NCBI RefSeq assembly: GCF_030709675.1
Contig: NZ_JAUZQD010000006.1
Location: 434,001-498,000, forward strand
Source: Symbioplanes lichenis
GTDB lineage: Bacteria > Actinomycetota > Actinomycetes > Mycobacteriales > Micromonosporaceae
DNA: 64,000 nt
Direction of reading: 5' to 3'
Shown piece after piece: positions 16,352-25,827 of the stretch. The notes under the pieces were generated by a model. That model searched no databases. It worked only from the letters and a program-made list of their open reading frames with translations, and was not told the origin of the DNA. Numbering within the stretch: position 1 is the first letter of the stretch; the number at the start of each line of letters is the position of its first letter. Made by a program: the position numbers and the translations under genes.

Positions 16352-19300
16352 TTGACTGTGACGACTGACCTGCGGCTGATCACCCTGCCCGAGCTCTCCG
16401 TGGCGCCGTTCGCGCCGGCGGTGTTTCGCGCCCAGTCCGCCCCGGTGCGGCGCACGCTGCTCGACATCGTCGAGGAGACGGCGGCCCGGCACCCGTCGGC
16501 GGCGGCGATCGACGACGGGTCGCGGGTCCTGACGTACCGGCAGCTGGCCGACGAGATCGAGGCGCTGCGGCAGACGCTGGCCGGGCACGGCATCGGCGTG
16601 GGTGACCGGGTCGGTGTGCGGATCGCGTCCGGCTCGGCCGAGCTCTATCTGGCGATTCTCGGCGTGCTGGCGGCCGGCGCGGCCTATGTCCCGGTCGACG
16701 CGGACGATCCCGACGAGCGCGCGCAGGTCGTCTTCCGCGAGGCCGGCGTGTGTGCGGTCCTGGGCGAGGGGCTCACCTTGCGCGGAACGCCGCGCGGGAC
16801 CCAGCAGAGGCCGGGACCGGACGACGACGCCTGGATCATCTTCACCTCCGGCTCCACGGGTACGCCCAAGGGCGTCGCCGTCACCCACGGGTCGGCCGCC
16901 GCGTTCGTCGACGCCGAGGCGGAGCTGTTCCTGCGGGGTGAGCCGATCGGCCCGGGCGACCGGGTGCTGGCCGGGCTCTCCGTGGCGTTCGACGCCTCGT
17001 GCGAGGAGATGTGGCTGGCGTGGCGGCACGGCGCGTGCCTGGTGCCCGCGCAGCGGTCGCTCGTGCGCAGCGGCGTCGATCTCGGCCCGTGGCTGGCCGG
17101 GCAGCGGATCACGGTCGTGTCGACGGTGCCGACGCTGGCGTCGCTGTGGCCGGTCGAGGCGCTCGACGACGTACGGCTGCTGATCTTCGGGGGTGAGGCG
17201 TGCCCGCCCGAGCTGGCCGAGCGGCTGGCCGTCGAGGGGCGCGAGGTCTGGAACACGTACGGGCCGACCGAGGCGACCGTCGTCGCCTGCGCCGCCCGGC
17301 TGACCGGCGAGGGGCCCGTGCGCATCGGGCTGCCGCTGCACGGCTGGGAGCTCGTGGTCGTCGGGCCGGACGGGCTGCCTGTGGCCATGGGTGAGACCGG
17401 TGAGCTGGTCATCGGCGGCGTGGGCCTGGCCCGCTATCTGGACGCGGAGAAGGATGCCGCGAAGTTCGCGCCGCTGCCCGCGCTGGGCTGGGAGCGGGCC
17501 TACCGCAGCGGCGACATCGTGCGGGCCGAGCCCGAGGGGCTGCTCTTCCTGGGGCGCGGCGACGAGCAGATCAAGCTCGGCGGCCGCCGGATCGAGCTGG
17601 GCGAGGTCGACGCGGCGCTGTCGGCGCTGCCCGGGGTCGCCGGCGCGGCCGCCGCCGTCAAGACGACTGCCGCGGGCAACCAACTGCTTGTCGGTTACAT
17701 CGTCCTGCAAGACGACGCGGACTTCGACAAGACGGCCGCCACCGAGCAGCTCCGCGAGCACCTGCCCGCCGCCCTGGTCCCGCTGCTGGCCGTGATCGAC
17801 GACCTGCCCACCAAGACGTCGGGCAAGGTCGACCGCGCTCTGCTGCCCTGGCCATTGGCCGTGGAAACCGAGGGAGAGCTCACCGACACCGAGGACTGGC
17901 TGGCCACCGGCTGGGAGCAGATCCTCGGCGTACGCCCGGCCGCCCCCGACGCCGACTTCTTCACCAGCGGCGGCGGCAGCCTCACCGCGGCGCAGCTGGT
18001 CGCGTACATCCGCCGGGTCCACCCCCAGGCCTCGGTCGCCGACATCTACCAGCACCCGGGCCTGGGCGCCCTCGCCGCGCGCCTGGACGGCATGGAGGCC
18101 ACCTCCGCCGTACGCCCGGACGTCCGCCCCACCCCGCGCCGCGCCGGCCTGCTCCAGGCCGTCCTCCTGCTGCCCATGCTCGTCTTCGTCGGCCTGCGCT
18201 GGACAACCGTGCTGGCGGCCGTCAGCAACCTTGTTCTGCCCTGGGCGCCGCATGTGTCGTGGTGGTGGGTCGTGGCCGGCTGGGTCCTGCTGTTCAGCCC
18301 GCCCGCGCGCATCGGCCTGGCGGCGGGCGCGGCCCGGCTGCTGCTGCGCGGCGTGGGCCCCGGCGACCACCCGCGCGGCGGCAGCGTGCACCTGCGCCTG
18401 TGGGCGGCCGAGCGGTTCGCCGACCTCACCGGGGCGACCGGCGTCGCCGGGGCGTCCTGGATGACCACGTACGCCCGGCTGCTCGGCGCCCAGCTCGGCC
18501 CCGACGTCGACCTGCACGCGGCGCCGCCCGTCACCGGCCTGCTCAAGCTGGGCCGGGGCGCGGCCGTCGAGCCCGAGGCCGACCTGTCCGGCCACTGGGT
18601 CGACGGCGACGTGGTGCACGTCGGCCGCATCCGCATCGGGGCCGGCGCCGTGGTCGGCGCCCGCAGCACGCTCATGCCCGGCGCCCGCGTGGCCAAGGGC
18701 GCTCGCGTCGCGCCGGGGACCACGGTGTCCGGCGCGGTCCGGGCCCCTCGCACGCCGAAGGGCGACTGGCCGGCCGAGCGGCCCGGGCGGTCGCGGGTCT
18801 GGCCCACGATCTACGGGCTCACCGGCCAGGTGCTGAGCCTGGTGCCGGCCGTGGCTGCTCTGCCCGGCATCGCGCTCCTGGCCTCGGCCGTCCGGGACGG
18901 GCGGGACCTCGGAGCCGCCCTCGCGCTCACGCCGGTCGCGGCCGTTGCCTGGTTCCTCGCGTACGCCCTCCTGGTCCTGGCCGGTGTCCGGCTGCTCGGC
19001 GTCGGCCTGCGCGAGGGCTACCACCCCGTGCAGGGTCGCGTGGCGTGGCAGGTGTGGGCCACCGAGCGGCTGATGGCCATGGCCCGGATCGGGCTGTTCC
19101 CCCTGTACGCCAGCCTGTTCACCCCCGTCTGGCTGCGCCTGCTCGGGGCGAAGGTCGGGCGCAACGTCGAGGCGTCGACCGTGCTCGCGGTGCCGGCCAT
19201 GACGACGGTCGAGGACGGGGCGTTCCTGGCCGACGACACGATGGTCGCCACGTACGAGCTGAGCCACGGGTGGCTGCGCATCGCCCCCGCCCGCATCGGC

Positions 19301-20167
19301 AAGCAGGCGTTCCTGGGCAACTCGGGGATGACGGCGCCCGGGCGTTCCGTACCGAAGCGGGGTCTGGTCGGGGTTCTGTCGTCGGCGCCGCGCAAGGCGA
19401 AGAAGGGCTCCTCGTGGCTCGGCTCGCCGCCGATGCCGCTGCGCCGCACGGTCGAGTCGGCCGACGCGAGCCGCACGTACGCGCCGCCGGTCCGGCTCAA
19501 GGTGGCGCGGGCGGCGGTCGAGCTGTGCCGCATCGTTCCGGTGATGGGCAGCGCGGCTCTCGGCGTACTCGTGGTGTGGGGCTTGCTCGCGACCTGGACC
19601 GCCGCCGGGGCGTGGGCCGCCGCGCTCGTGGCCGGGCCGGTCCTGCTGCTCGCGGGTCTGGTCGCCGCGGCGGTCGCGACGCTGGCGAAGTGGCTGATCG
19701 TGGGCCGGTTCCGGGTCGGCGACCGCGCGCTGTGGACGTCGTTCGTGTGGCGCAACGAGCTGGCCGACACGTTCGTCGAGGTGCTGGGCGTGCCGTGGCT
19801 GGTCCGCTTCGCCACCGGCACGCCGCTGCTCGCGGCCTGGCTGCGGTCGCTGGGCGCCACGATCGGTCGCGGTGTGTGGCTGGAGACCTACTGGCTGCCC
19901 GAGTACGACCTCGTGCGCCTCGGTGACGGCGCCACGGTGAACCGCGGTTGTGTGGTCCAGACCCACTTGTTCCATGATCGTGTGATGAGCATGGACGAGG
20001 TGACCTTCTCCGCGGGTGCGGCGCTCGGTCCGCACAGCATCGTGCTGCCCGGGGCGAGCCTGGGCGCGCGCACCACGGTCGGGCCCGGGTCGCTGGTCAC
20101 CCGGGGTGACGCGGTGCCGGCCGACTCGCGCTGGCTGGGCAACCCGATCGCGATCTGGCGCTCATGA
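16352..20167 (+). CDS. Pls/PosA-type membrane NRPS, candidate poly(basic amino acid) synthetase
   Basis: The 1271-residue protein starts at TTG (GTG at 16358 is an alternative). An adenylation domain occupies residues 30-500: A3 FTSGSTGTPKG (164-174), A5 NTYGPTE (301-307), A7 YRSGD, A10 Lys492. A carrier domain has the phosphopantetheine Ser543 in GGGSL. About six membrane helices then alternate with three left-handed beta-helix-like blocks, the TIGR02353-type terminal region of epsilon-poly-L-lysine synthetase (about 1320 residues). By-eye alignment to GrsA gives pocket D214 A215 E218 S257 I278 G280 T302 V310 V311 K492, close to the lysine code DAESIGSVCK. There is no thioesterase or canonical condensation domain. 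It overlaps a cytosolic M1 aminopeptidase gene by 4 bp. Confidence 0.85.
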   Translation: MTVTTDLRLITLPELSVAPFAPAVFRAQSAPVRRTLLDIVEETAARHPSAAAIDDGSRVLTYRQLADEIEALRQTLAGHGIGVGDRVGVRIASGSAELYLAILGVLAAGAAYVPVDADDPDERAQVVFREAGVCAVLGEGLTLRGTPRGTQQRPGPDDDAWIIFTSGSTGTPKGVAVTHGSAAAFVDAEAELFLRGEPIGPGDRVLAGLSVAFDASCEEMWLAWRHGACLVPAQRSLVRSGVDLGPWLAGQRITVVSTVPTLASLWPVEALDDVRLLIFGGEACPPELAERLAVEGREVWNTYGPTEATVVACAARLTGEGPVRIGLPLHGWELVVVGPDGLPVAMGETGELVIGGVGLARYLDAEKDAAKFAPLPALGWERAYRSGDIVRAEPEGLLFLGRGDEQIKLGGRRIELGEVDAALSALPGVAGAAAAVKTTAAGNQLLVGYIVLQDDADFDKTAATEQLREHLPAALVPLLAVIDDLPTKTSGKVDRALLPWPLAVETEGELTDTEDWLATGWEQILGVRPAAPDADFFTSGGGSLTAAQLVAYIRRVHPQASVADIYQHPGLGALAARLDGMEATSAVRPDVRPTPRRAGLLQAVLLLPMLVFVGLRWTTVLAAVSNLVLPWAPHVSWWWVVAGWVLLFSPPARIGLAAGAARLLLRGVGPGDHPRGGSVHLRLWAAERFADLTGATGVAGASWMTTYARLLGAQLGPDVDLHAAPPVTGLLKLGRGAAVEPEADLSGHWVDGDVVHVGRIRIGAGAVVGARSTLMPGARVAKGARVAPGTTVSGAVRAPRTPKGDWPAERPGRSRVWPTIYGLTGQVLSLVPAVAALPGIALLASAVRDGRDLGAALALTPVAAVAWFLAYALLVLAGVRLLGVGLREGYHPVQGRVAWQVWATERLMAMARIGLFPLYASLFTPVWLRLLGAKVGRNVEASTVLAVPAMTTVEDGAFLADDTMVATYELSHGWLRIAPARIGKQAFLGNSGMTAPGRSVPKRGLVGVLSSAPRKAKKGSSWLGSPPMPLRRTVESADASRTYAPPVRLKVARAAVELCRIVPVMGSAALGVLVVWGLLATWTAAGAWAAALVAGPVLLLAGLVAAAVATLAKWLIVGRFRVGDRALWTSFVWRNELADTFVEVLGVPWLVRFATGTPLLAAWLRSLGATIGRGVWLETYWLPEYDLVRLGDGATVNRGCVVQTHLFHDRVMSMDEVTFSAGAALGPHSIVLPGASLGARTTVGPGSLVTRGDAVPADSRWLGNPIAIWRS

Positions 20168-21510
20168 CCCCGAAGGCTCCGGGACCCCGCGGCGCCAAGC
20201 CCGGGGCCGAGCACTCGGCCGACTCCTACCTGCCCGGCCACGGCAACGGCGGCTACACGGTCCAGCACTACGACCTGGACCTGGACTACCGGATCGCCAC
20301 CAACCGGCTCGCCGGCAAGGCGTCGATCACCGCGACGGCGACGCACGCGCTGTCGCGGTTCGCGCTCGACCTGGGCAGCTTCCGGGTCCAGGACGTGCGC
20401 GTCGACGGCTGGCCCGCGAAGCACACCCAGCGCGGCCACAAGCTGTCGATCAAGCCGCAGCGGCCGATCGACGCGGGCGAGACGTTCCGCGTCGACGTGC
20501 GCTACGCGGGCACGCCACATCCGATCAGCGGCCGGTGGGGCGACATCGGCTGGGACGAGCTGACCGACGGCGTGCTCGTCGCCAGCCAGCCCATCGGGGC
20601 GCCCTCCTGGTTCCCGTGCAACGACCAGCCCGGCGACAAGGCGACCTTCCGGGTGGCGCTCACGGTCGCGTCGCCCTACACCGTCGTGGTGACCGGCGAC
20701 CTCGTCTCCAAGTGGCGCGGCGCCGGCTCGACCCGCTGGGTCCACGAGCGCCGCGAGCCCACCTCGCCCTACCTGATGAGCGTGCAGATCGGCCGCTACG
20801 AACAGCGCGAGCTGGCGGCCGGGCCGGTGGTGCAGCGCGCTTTTCTTCCCGCCCGGTTGCGCACCCCCTTCTCGTACGACTTCGGCCGCCACGCCGAGAT
20901 CATGACGGCGCTGACCCAGTTCTTCGGCCCGTACCCCTTCTCCGAGTACGTGGTCGTGGTCGCCGACGACGACCTGGACGACCCGGTCGAGGCGCAGGGC
21001 ATGGCCGTCTTCGGGGCGAACCATGTCGACGGGATGCGCACGCACGAACGACTCGTGGTGCACGAGCTGGCGCATCAGTGGTTCGGCAACAGCCTGACGG
21101 TCGCCGACTGGCGCCACATCTGGCTCAACGAGGGCTTCGCCACGTACGCGGAATGGTTGTGGTCCGAATCGGCGGGCGACCTGTCCGCCGACGCCCTCGC
21201 CGCCCGCTGGCACCACATCGTGGCCTCCCGTCCCGGCGGCATCACCGTCGCCGACCCGGGCGTCGCCCGCATGTTCGACCCGCTGGTCTACAAGCGCGGG
21301 GCGCTGACGTTGCACGCGCTGCGCCACAAGATCGGCAGCGGGCAGTTCTTCCCGCTGATGCGCTCGTGGGTCGCCGAGCACCGGCACGGGCTGGTGACGA
21401 CGGCCGAGTTCCGGGCGCACGCCCAGCGGTTCTCCCGCGAGCCGCTGGACGCGCTGTTCACGGCGTGGCTGGACCGCCCGGCCCTGCCGCCCCTCCCCCG
21501 TCGCCTTTGA
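20164..21510 (+). CDS. Cytoplasmic M1-family aminopeptidase coupled to the Pls-like gene
   Basis: The 448-residue protein begins at an ATGA overlap with the synthetase stop. It has no signal peptide, unlike the M1 enzyme at 13282. The zinc site is intact: HELAH at 300-304 and Glu323 in NEGFATYAEW, 18 residues later. The exopeptidase loop reads QGMAVFG. The catalytic core is complete but the C-terminal ERAP-like domain is absent. In epsilon-polylysine producers, peptidases that trim the polymer and protect the host are known, and some lie near pls. A role in polymer turnover is therefore a reasonable inference. Its 3' end overlaps the convergent aminotransferase by 53 bp. Confidence 0.88.
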   Translation: MTPKAPGPRGAKPGAEHSADSYLPGHGNGGYTVQHYDLDLDYRIATNRLAGKASITATATHALSRFALDLGSFRVQDVRVDGWPAKHTQRGHKLSIKPQRPIDAGETFRVDVRYAGTPHPISGRWGDIGWDELTDGVLVASQPIGAPSWFPCNDQPGDKATFRVALTVASPYTVVVTGDLVSKWRGAGSTRWVHERREPTSPYLMSVQIGRYEQRELAAGPVVQRAFLPARLRTPFSYDFGRHAEIMTALTQFFGPYPFSEYVVVVADDDLDDPVEAQGMAVFGANHVDGMRTHERLVVHELAHQWFGNSLTVADWRHIWLNEGFATYAEWLWSESAGDLSADALAARWHHIVASRPGGITVADPGVARMFDPLVYKRGALTLHALRHKIGSGQFFPLMRSWVAEHRHGLVTTAEFRAHAQRFSREPLDALFTAWLDRPALPPLPRRL

Positions 21511-22675
21511 GGAAACTGCCCCAGGCGGTCTCGAACCGGCTGCGCAGGTCGTGCAGCCGCTCGACGGGCTCGTTGGCGAACACCAGACGCAGATACTTGT
21601 CGCCGGAGGGGCCCCAGCCGGCCATCGGGGTCGCGGCGACCCGGCCGCGGGTGAAGAGCAGCTCGGACGCGTCGGCCGGCGACAGCCCGATCCGGGTGGT
21701 GTCGATGAGCAGCGACCACCCGCCGTCGGGCGGGACGACCGGGAGCCCGGACAGCTGGTTCACGATCACGTCGCGCCGCTGCCGCCAGGTGTCCACGGCG
21801 CGCCGGACGTCCTCCTCGGCGTCCGGGGCGGTGAGCGCGGCGGCGACCGCCTCCTGCGCGAGCCCGACCGGGCACACGACGTTGGTGAGACCGACCAGGT
21901 TGATGTCGGCGATGATGCTTTCCGGACCGGCGACCCAGCCGACCCGCCAGCCGATCATCCTGAGCTCCTTGGACGCGGCGCCGACCGTGATCGTCCGCTC
22001 GGCCAGCCCCGGGACCCGCGCCGGATGCACCCGCTCGGCGCCGTCGAACCGGATGCGCTCCATGGCCGCGTCGTAGATCAGCCAGGCCCGGTGACCGTCG
22101 AGCACCCGCGCGAGCGCCGCCCAGTGGGCCCGGCCCAGCACCGAGCCGGTCGGCATGGCGGGCGACATCATCAGCACGGCGGCCGTACGGGCGGTGACGG
22201 CGGCGGCCAGCTCCTCCGGATCGAGCGTCCACCCGGTCGCCGAGGCGGTGAGCGGCACGAACCGCGGGACGCCTCCGGCGAGCCGGACTCTGTTCACCAG
22301 GCCGGCATAGATGGGATCGACCAGGACGACCTCGTCGCCCGGCTCGACGGTGGCCAGCAGGGTGTTGAGCACGCCGTTGAGCCCGCCGGCGGTGACGACG
22401 CACTCGCGCAGCGGATCGTAGAACCGGCCCGCCTGCCGCCCGACGTGCTCGGCGGCGGCCCGCCGGAGCGATACGCCGCCCTGGAACGGCAGGTAGCTGT
22501 TCGCCTCGTCCTCGTCGACCGCCGCCCGGGTCCGTTCCAGCGCGACCGCGGGCGGGCGGATGTCGGTGTCGAGGTTCTCCAGTCTCAGCAGAGCGGGGTC
22601 CTGCTCCCGGTCGGCCCGGTCGCCGAGCTGGTCGACCCCGATGCCGGGAATGTGCCGCAGGCGGCTCACGGGCAC
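21458..22675 (-). CDS. PLP-dependent class I/II aminotransferase
   Basis: The 405-residue protein is placed at GTG 22675, with GAAGGAG 5 bp upstream (GTG 22669 is possible). The long open frame above this is not coding. The fold-type I features are NSYLPFQGGVSLRRAAAEH split as YLPFQGGVSLRRA, the cofactor-binding DAAMERI, and the Schiff-base lysine in VGAASKELRMIGWRVGW. The family includes aspartate/aromatic aminotransferases and related lyases; the substrate is not predictable. The 3' end is convergent with and overlaps the M1 aminopeptidase gene. It follows the secreted protein gene at 22708 by 32 bp, so the two may be co-transcribed. Confidence 0.85.
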   Translation of the reverse strand: MPVSRLRHIPGIGVDQLGDRADREQDPALLRLENLDTDIRPPAVALERTRAAVDEDEANSYLPFQGGVSLRRAAAEHVGRQAGRFYDPLRECVVTAGGLNGVLNTLLATVEPGDEVVLVDPIYAGLVNRVRLAGGVPRFVPLTASATGWTLDPEELAAAVTARTAAVLMMSPAMPTGSVLGRAHWAALARVLDGHRAWLIYDAAMERIRFDGAERVHPARVPGLAERTITVGAASKELRMIGWRVGWVAGPESIIADINLVGLTNVVCPVGLAQEAVAAALTAPDAEEDVRRAVDTWRQRRDVIVNQLSGLPVVPPDGGWSLLIDTTRIGLSPADASELLFTRGRVAATPMAGWGPSGDKYLRLVFANEPVERLHDLRSRFETAWGSFLKGDGGGAAGPGGPATP

Positions 22676-22707
22676 GGCGGCTCCTTCGTCCGGGCCGGAA
22701 CGACAGG

Positions 22708-23484
22708 TCAGGCGGCCGTGCACTCCGGGTCGGTGGAGGGCTGCGGCGCGGGCGGGTCGGCGACCACGGGATCCAGTGCCGTGTTCACGACACCTCCGTC
22801 GCCGGCCGCCAGGACGAGGAGCCGGTAGTCCTGGTAGCCGGGGCGGATCTCGTAACCCTCGGGCGCGGTGAAGTGCACCTGGTAGAGCCCGCCCGGGATG
22901 CGCAGCGAGATCCAGCCCTCGGCGCAGGTGTGGACCGTGCGCCACGTCTTCTCGACGCCGTCGCGCAGGTAGGTGAAGGTGATGCCGGCCCCGGGCAGCG
23001 TCCCGTTCTTCAGCAGGGCGGTCACCGTGTAGCCCGCGTCGCCGTACACCACCGGGGTCTGCACCCGGACGCTGTTGTCCGCCGGGTTGCGCTCGCGCTC
23101 GGTGGTGAACCGGTAGGAGGCCCAGGCGACGCCCTCCACGTCGGCCTCGTTGGCGAAGATGACGCTCTGCCAGAACTCCCGCGACTCCCCCGGGGCCAGC
23201 TCGAAGGGGGCCAGCTGGGTCAGGTCCTGGTTGCCGGGGCTCCAATAGATGTTGTGCGAGGCGAGATCCGTCAGCCGGACGTCCCGCGCCGGGCCCCGGC
23301 CCGTGTTGGTCACCGTCAGGTAGTACCACGCCCCGTCGCCCACGGTCGGCGGCGTGGCCCCGGTGACCTGGAGCTCCGCGGTCACGCGCAGGTCGGGCCG
23401 CGGTGCCGGTGATTGGGCGTACGCCGGAGAGCTGCCGGCCAGCACGCACAGCGCCGCCGCGGCGCCCGCGAAAGTCCGTCGCAT
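22708..23484 (-). CDS. Secreted Ig-like (CARDB/DUF11-type) beta protein
   Basis: The 258-residue product starts at the ATG at 23484 with GGGGGGAC upstream. It has a signal peptide (1-24, AYA-QSP). The N-terminal domain has YLTVTNTGRGPARDVRLTD, typical of CARDB/DUF11 folds. A second region (YTVTALLKNGTLPGAGITFTYL, seen as TALLKNGTLPGAGITF) resembles a carboxypeptidase-regulatory or SdrD B-like domain. There is no membrane anchor. It is probably an extracellular structural or binding protein; no enzymatic motif is visible. Confidence 0.75.
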   Translation of the reverse strand: MRRTFAGAAAALCVLAGSSPAYAQSPAPRPDLRVTAELQVTGATPPTVGDGAWYYLTVTNTGRGPARDVRLTDLASHNIYWSPGNQDLTQLAPFELAPGESREFWQSVIFANEADVEGVAWASYRFTTERERNPADNSVRVQTPVVYGDAGYTVTALLKNGTLPGAGITFTYLRDGVEKTWRTVHTCAEGWISLRIPGGLYQVHFTAPEGYEIRPGYQDYRLLVLAAGDGGVVNTALDPVVADPPAPQPSTDPECTAA

Positions 23485-23641
23485 CGTCAAGTCCCCCCGT
23501 GGGATCGAACGGTCGTCCCGGCAGCGTAGGCCTCCATTGTGGAAACCGCCACGTCCACAGTGACGCTCGTCACGCGCCAGACGGGAAGATCGAGTCGGCC
23601 GGGGGGCTTCTCGTGTCTGCACACGCAGAGGGAGGCACGAC

Positions 23642-24709
23642 ATGAGCAACGCTTTCGAACCCGTCCAGGTGGGCCGCTACCGCGCGAGCACGGCGATCGT
23701 GATGGCGCCGATGACGCGCAGCCGGGCGTACGGGGAAGGCGCCAGCCCTACCGACCTGATGGCGACCTACTACGGCCAGCGCGCCGGGGCGGGCCTGATC
23801 GTCACCGAGGGCATCCAGCCGTCCGCCGTCGGACAGGGCTACATGAACACGCCTGGCCTGCACAGCGCCGAGCAGGTGGCGGCGTGGCAGAAGGTGACCG
23901 ACGCGGTGCACGAGGGCGACGGCCTGATCTTCGCCCAGCTCATGCACACCGGTCGCATCGGCCACCCCAGCCTGTACGCCGGGGATGCCGGCCTGAGCCC
24001 GGTCGGCGCCTCCCCCGTCAAGGCCGCGGGCCAGGCGTTCACGCCGGACGGGCCGCAGGACCACGTCGAGCCGCGCGAGCTGACGGGCGACGAGATCCGG
24101 GCCACCATCGCCGACTTCGCCGACGCGGCCCGCAACGCGATCGCGGCCGGGTTCGACGGGGTGGAGATCCACGGGGCGAACGGCTACCTGCTGCACCAGT
24201 TCCTGTCCACCAACGCCAACCTGCGGACGGACGAGTGGGGCGGCGAGGGCCGCATCCGCCTGGTTGTCGAGGTGGCGCGGGCGGTGGCCGACGCGATCGG
24301 CGCCGACCGGACCGGGCTGCGCCTCTCGCCGGGCAACGGGCTCGGCGACCTCGTCGAGGACGGGCACCGGGAGACGTACGCGGCTCTGCTGGACGAGCTG
24401 AACCCGCTGGGCCTCGCCTACCTGCACGTCATGGAGGGCCCGGACACCGAGTTCACCCCGCAGCTGCGCGAGCGGTGGACCGGCACGTTCATCCTCAACC
24501 CGTACACGCCGGGGGCCTACACCGGGCCGGAGCACCTGAAGCTGGTCGAGTCCGGCGCGGCCGACCTCGTCTCCTACGGCGCCCTCTTCCTGGCCAACCC
24601 GGACCTGGTCGAGCGGCTGCGCGCGGGCGGCCCCTTCAACACGCCGGATTACACCAAGGCGTACGGCGGCGACCACGAGGGCTACACGGACTACCCGGTC
24701 CTCGCCTGA
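23642..24709 (+). CDS. Old yellow enzyme family alkene reductase (NemA-like)
   Basis: The 355-residue TIM-barrel flavoenzyme has the expected landmarks: MAPMTRSRA near the N-terminus, QLMHTGRIGHPS, GFDGVEIHGANGYLLHQF (the conserved HGAN carries the substrate-anion ligands) and a C-terminal FMN-phosphate site around VSYGALFLANPDL. Length is normal. An AGGGAGG-like site precedes the ATG. The enzyme reduces activated alkenes, maleimides or nitro compounds with NADPH. It is monocistronic, with a terminator directly after the stop. Confidence 0.92.
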   Translation: MSNAFEPVQVGRYRASTAIVMAPMTRSRAYGEGASPTDLMATYYGQRAGAGLIVTEGIQPSAVGQGYMNTPGLHSAEQVAAWQKVTDAVHEGDGLIFAQLMHTGRIGHPSLYAGDAGLSPVGASPVKAAGQAFTPDGPQDHVEPRELTGDEIRATIADFADAARNAIAAGFDGVEIHGANGYLLHQFLSTNANLRTDEWGGEGRIRLVVEVARAVADAIGADRTGLRLSPGNGLGDLVEDGHRETYAALLDELNPLGLAYLHVMEGPDTEFTPQLRERWTGTFILNPYTPGAYTGPEHLKLVESGAADLVSYGALFLANPDLVERLRAGGPFNTPDYTKAYGGDHEGYTDYPVLA

Positions 24710-24716
24710 CGATCCC

Positions 24717-24743
24717 GGGCCGGGCGTCGATGGCGCCCGGCCC
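24717..24743 (+). terminator. Hairpin terminator after the old yellow enzyme gene
   Basis: GGGCCGGGCG (24717-24726) pairs perfectly with 24734-24743 around a 7-nt loop, 8 bp after the stop. The 240 bp that follow contain no convincing gene. A minus frame near 24930-24790 (VAAALAERLVAVTDLAV) is protein-like but has no start context. Confidence 0.65.
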
Positions 24744-24986
24744 TACTCCCGGCCCGCCGGGACTGACAGGCGCCCCCGGCTCGACGGAGGGCACACTGCC
24801 GGAACGCGGCTCGGTCGGCTGCTGCCGGAAGTACGCGGTGGGCGGCGGTGCGCCGCACGACCTCCATGCCGGTAGCCGCGCACACCGCCAAATCAGTCAC
24901 TGCGACGAGCCGCTCGGCGAGTGCCGCGGCCACCGGCGTGATACGTGTGATGCCACCTGGCCACGGCGACGACAGGAGCACCACAC

Positions 24987-25817
24987 ATGCTCAGCGAGAG
25001 TGAGCGTCTCCAGGCCTATCCCTGGCTGGCCAGACTCGGCAAAGTCGAGCGCCACCTCGCCGGGCTGCGCCGGCAGCTCACTGACACGGACGCCGCTGTG
25101 GCCGACGGGAGCGGGCTGGGCTGGTTCGACCGTCACCTGGGCGGCTTCTTCGGCAGCGACCCGCGCGGCGCTTCCTACCGCGCGGCCCGGAACGACCAGC
25201 AACGGCTGCGAGCGGAGATCGCCGTCCAGGAGGACAAGGTCGACAAGTTCTTCGACGCATTGGACGAGATCGCGCATCCTGTTCTCGTGCGCGAGGATCC
25301 CCGGTACGCCGAACTGGCCGCCGCGCACGCGCACAGCCGGCAGGCATTGGACGATTGCCGGTCGCTCGTGGGAAGCCTCGGTTCAGCGGCCTCCGCCGCC
25401 CGGGAGTTCGACCGTGCTCTGAGCCGCGCCGCGATGCAGCGGGAGCCGGGACGCCGGGACATGTTCGAGCAGCGGGCCGAGGACGCGGCGAGACGCTACG
25501 AGTCGGCTCTCAACGCCGCTCGCCAGGCGCTGCCCGGAGTCCGGACGAGCGCGGCGAGACTGCGCCGGCAAGCGCCCGCAGCGGAACATCCTCGGCCTGA
25601 CAACGTGTCCGAGCCTTCCCTCGCCGGTTTCCCCAGCGCGCCACGCACCAACCATGACCGGTCCCGCGCGGTCGTCTTTCGCCGGGAGGTGGGGAGCACG
25701 GTGCGGCGTTCGATGAGGCTGTCCCGGGAGGTGGCGGCCCTCGAGCAAGTAGTCCGGAGATGGGAGCGTGACGACCGAATGGCACGCCGGAACCATCTGC
25801 GCGACGCGTTGCGCTGA
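24987..25817 (+). CDS. Hypothetical coiled-coil protein
   Basis: The 276-residue protein has no signal peptide or membrane helix. Residues 18-40 and 65-95 are helical, with heptad character (LRRQLTDTDAA, LRAEIAVQEDKVDKFFDALDEI). Further long helices occupy 120-190, and the C-terminus is basic and helical. A W-F rich segment (GLGWFDRHLGGFFGSDPRG) sits between the first helices. I do not recognise the family. The gene stands alone and is convergent with the phosphotransferase gene 10 bp away. Codon usage is typical of the genome. Confidence 0.6.
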   Translation: MLSESERLQAYPWLARLGKVERHLAGLRRQLTDTDAAVADGSGLGWFDRHLGGFFGSDPRGASYRAARNDQQRLRAEIAVQEDKVDKFFDALDEIAHPVLVREDPRYAELAAAHAHSRQALDDCRSLVGSLGSAASAAREFDRALSRAAMQREPGRRDMFEQRAEDAARRYESALNAARQALPGVRTSAARLRRQAPAAEHPRPDNVSEPSLAGFPSAPRTNHDRSRAVVFRREVGSTVRRSMRLSREVAALEQVVRRWERDDRMARRNHLRDALR

Positions 25818-25827
25818 GCTGGGGATG

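Noticed and set aside
16244..20035. 1263-residue open frame on the minus strand opposite the NRPS-like gene
   Set aside because: It is a composition shadow: Gln/Arg/Gly/Pro-rich, without domains, exactly opposite a gene with full adenylation and membrane motifs.
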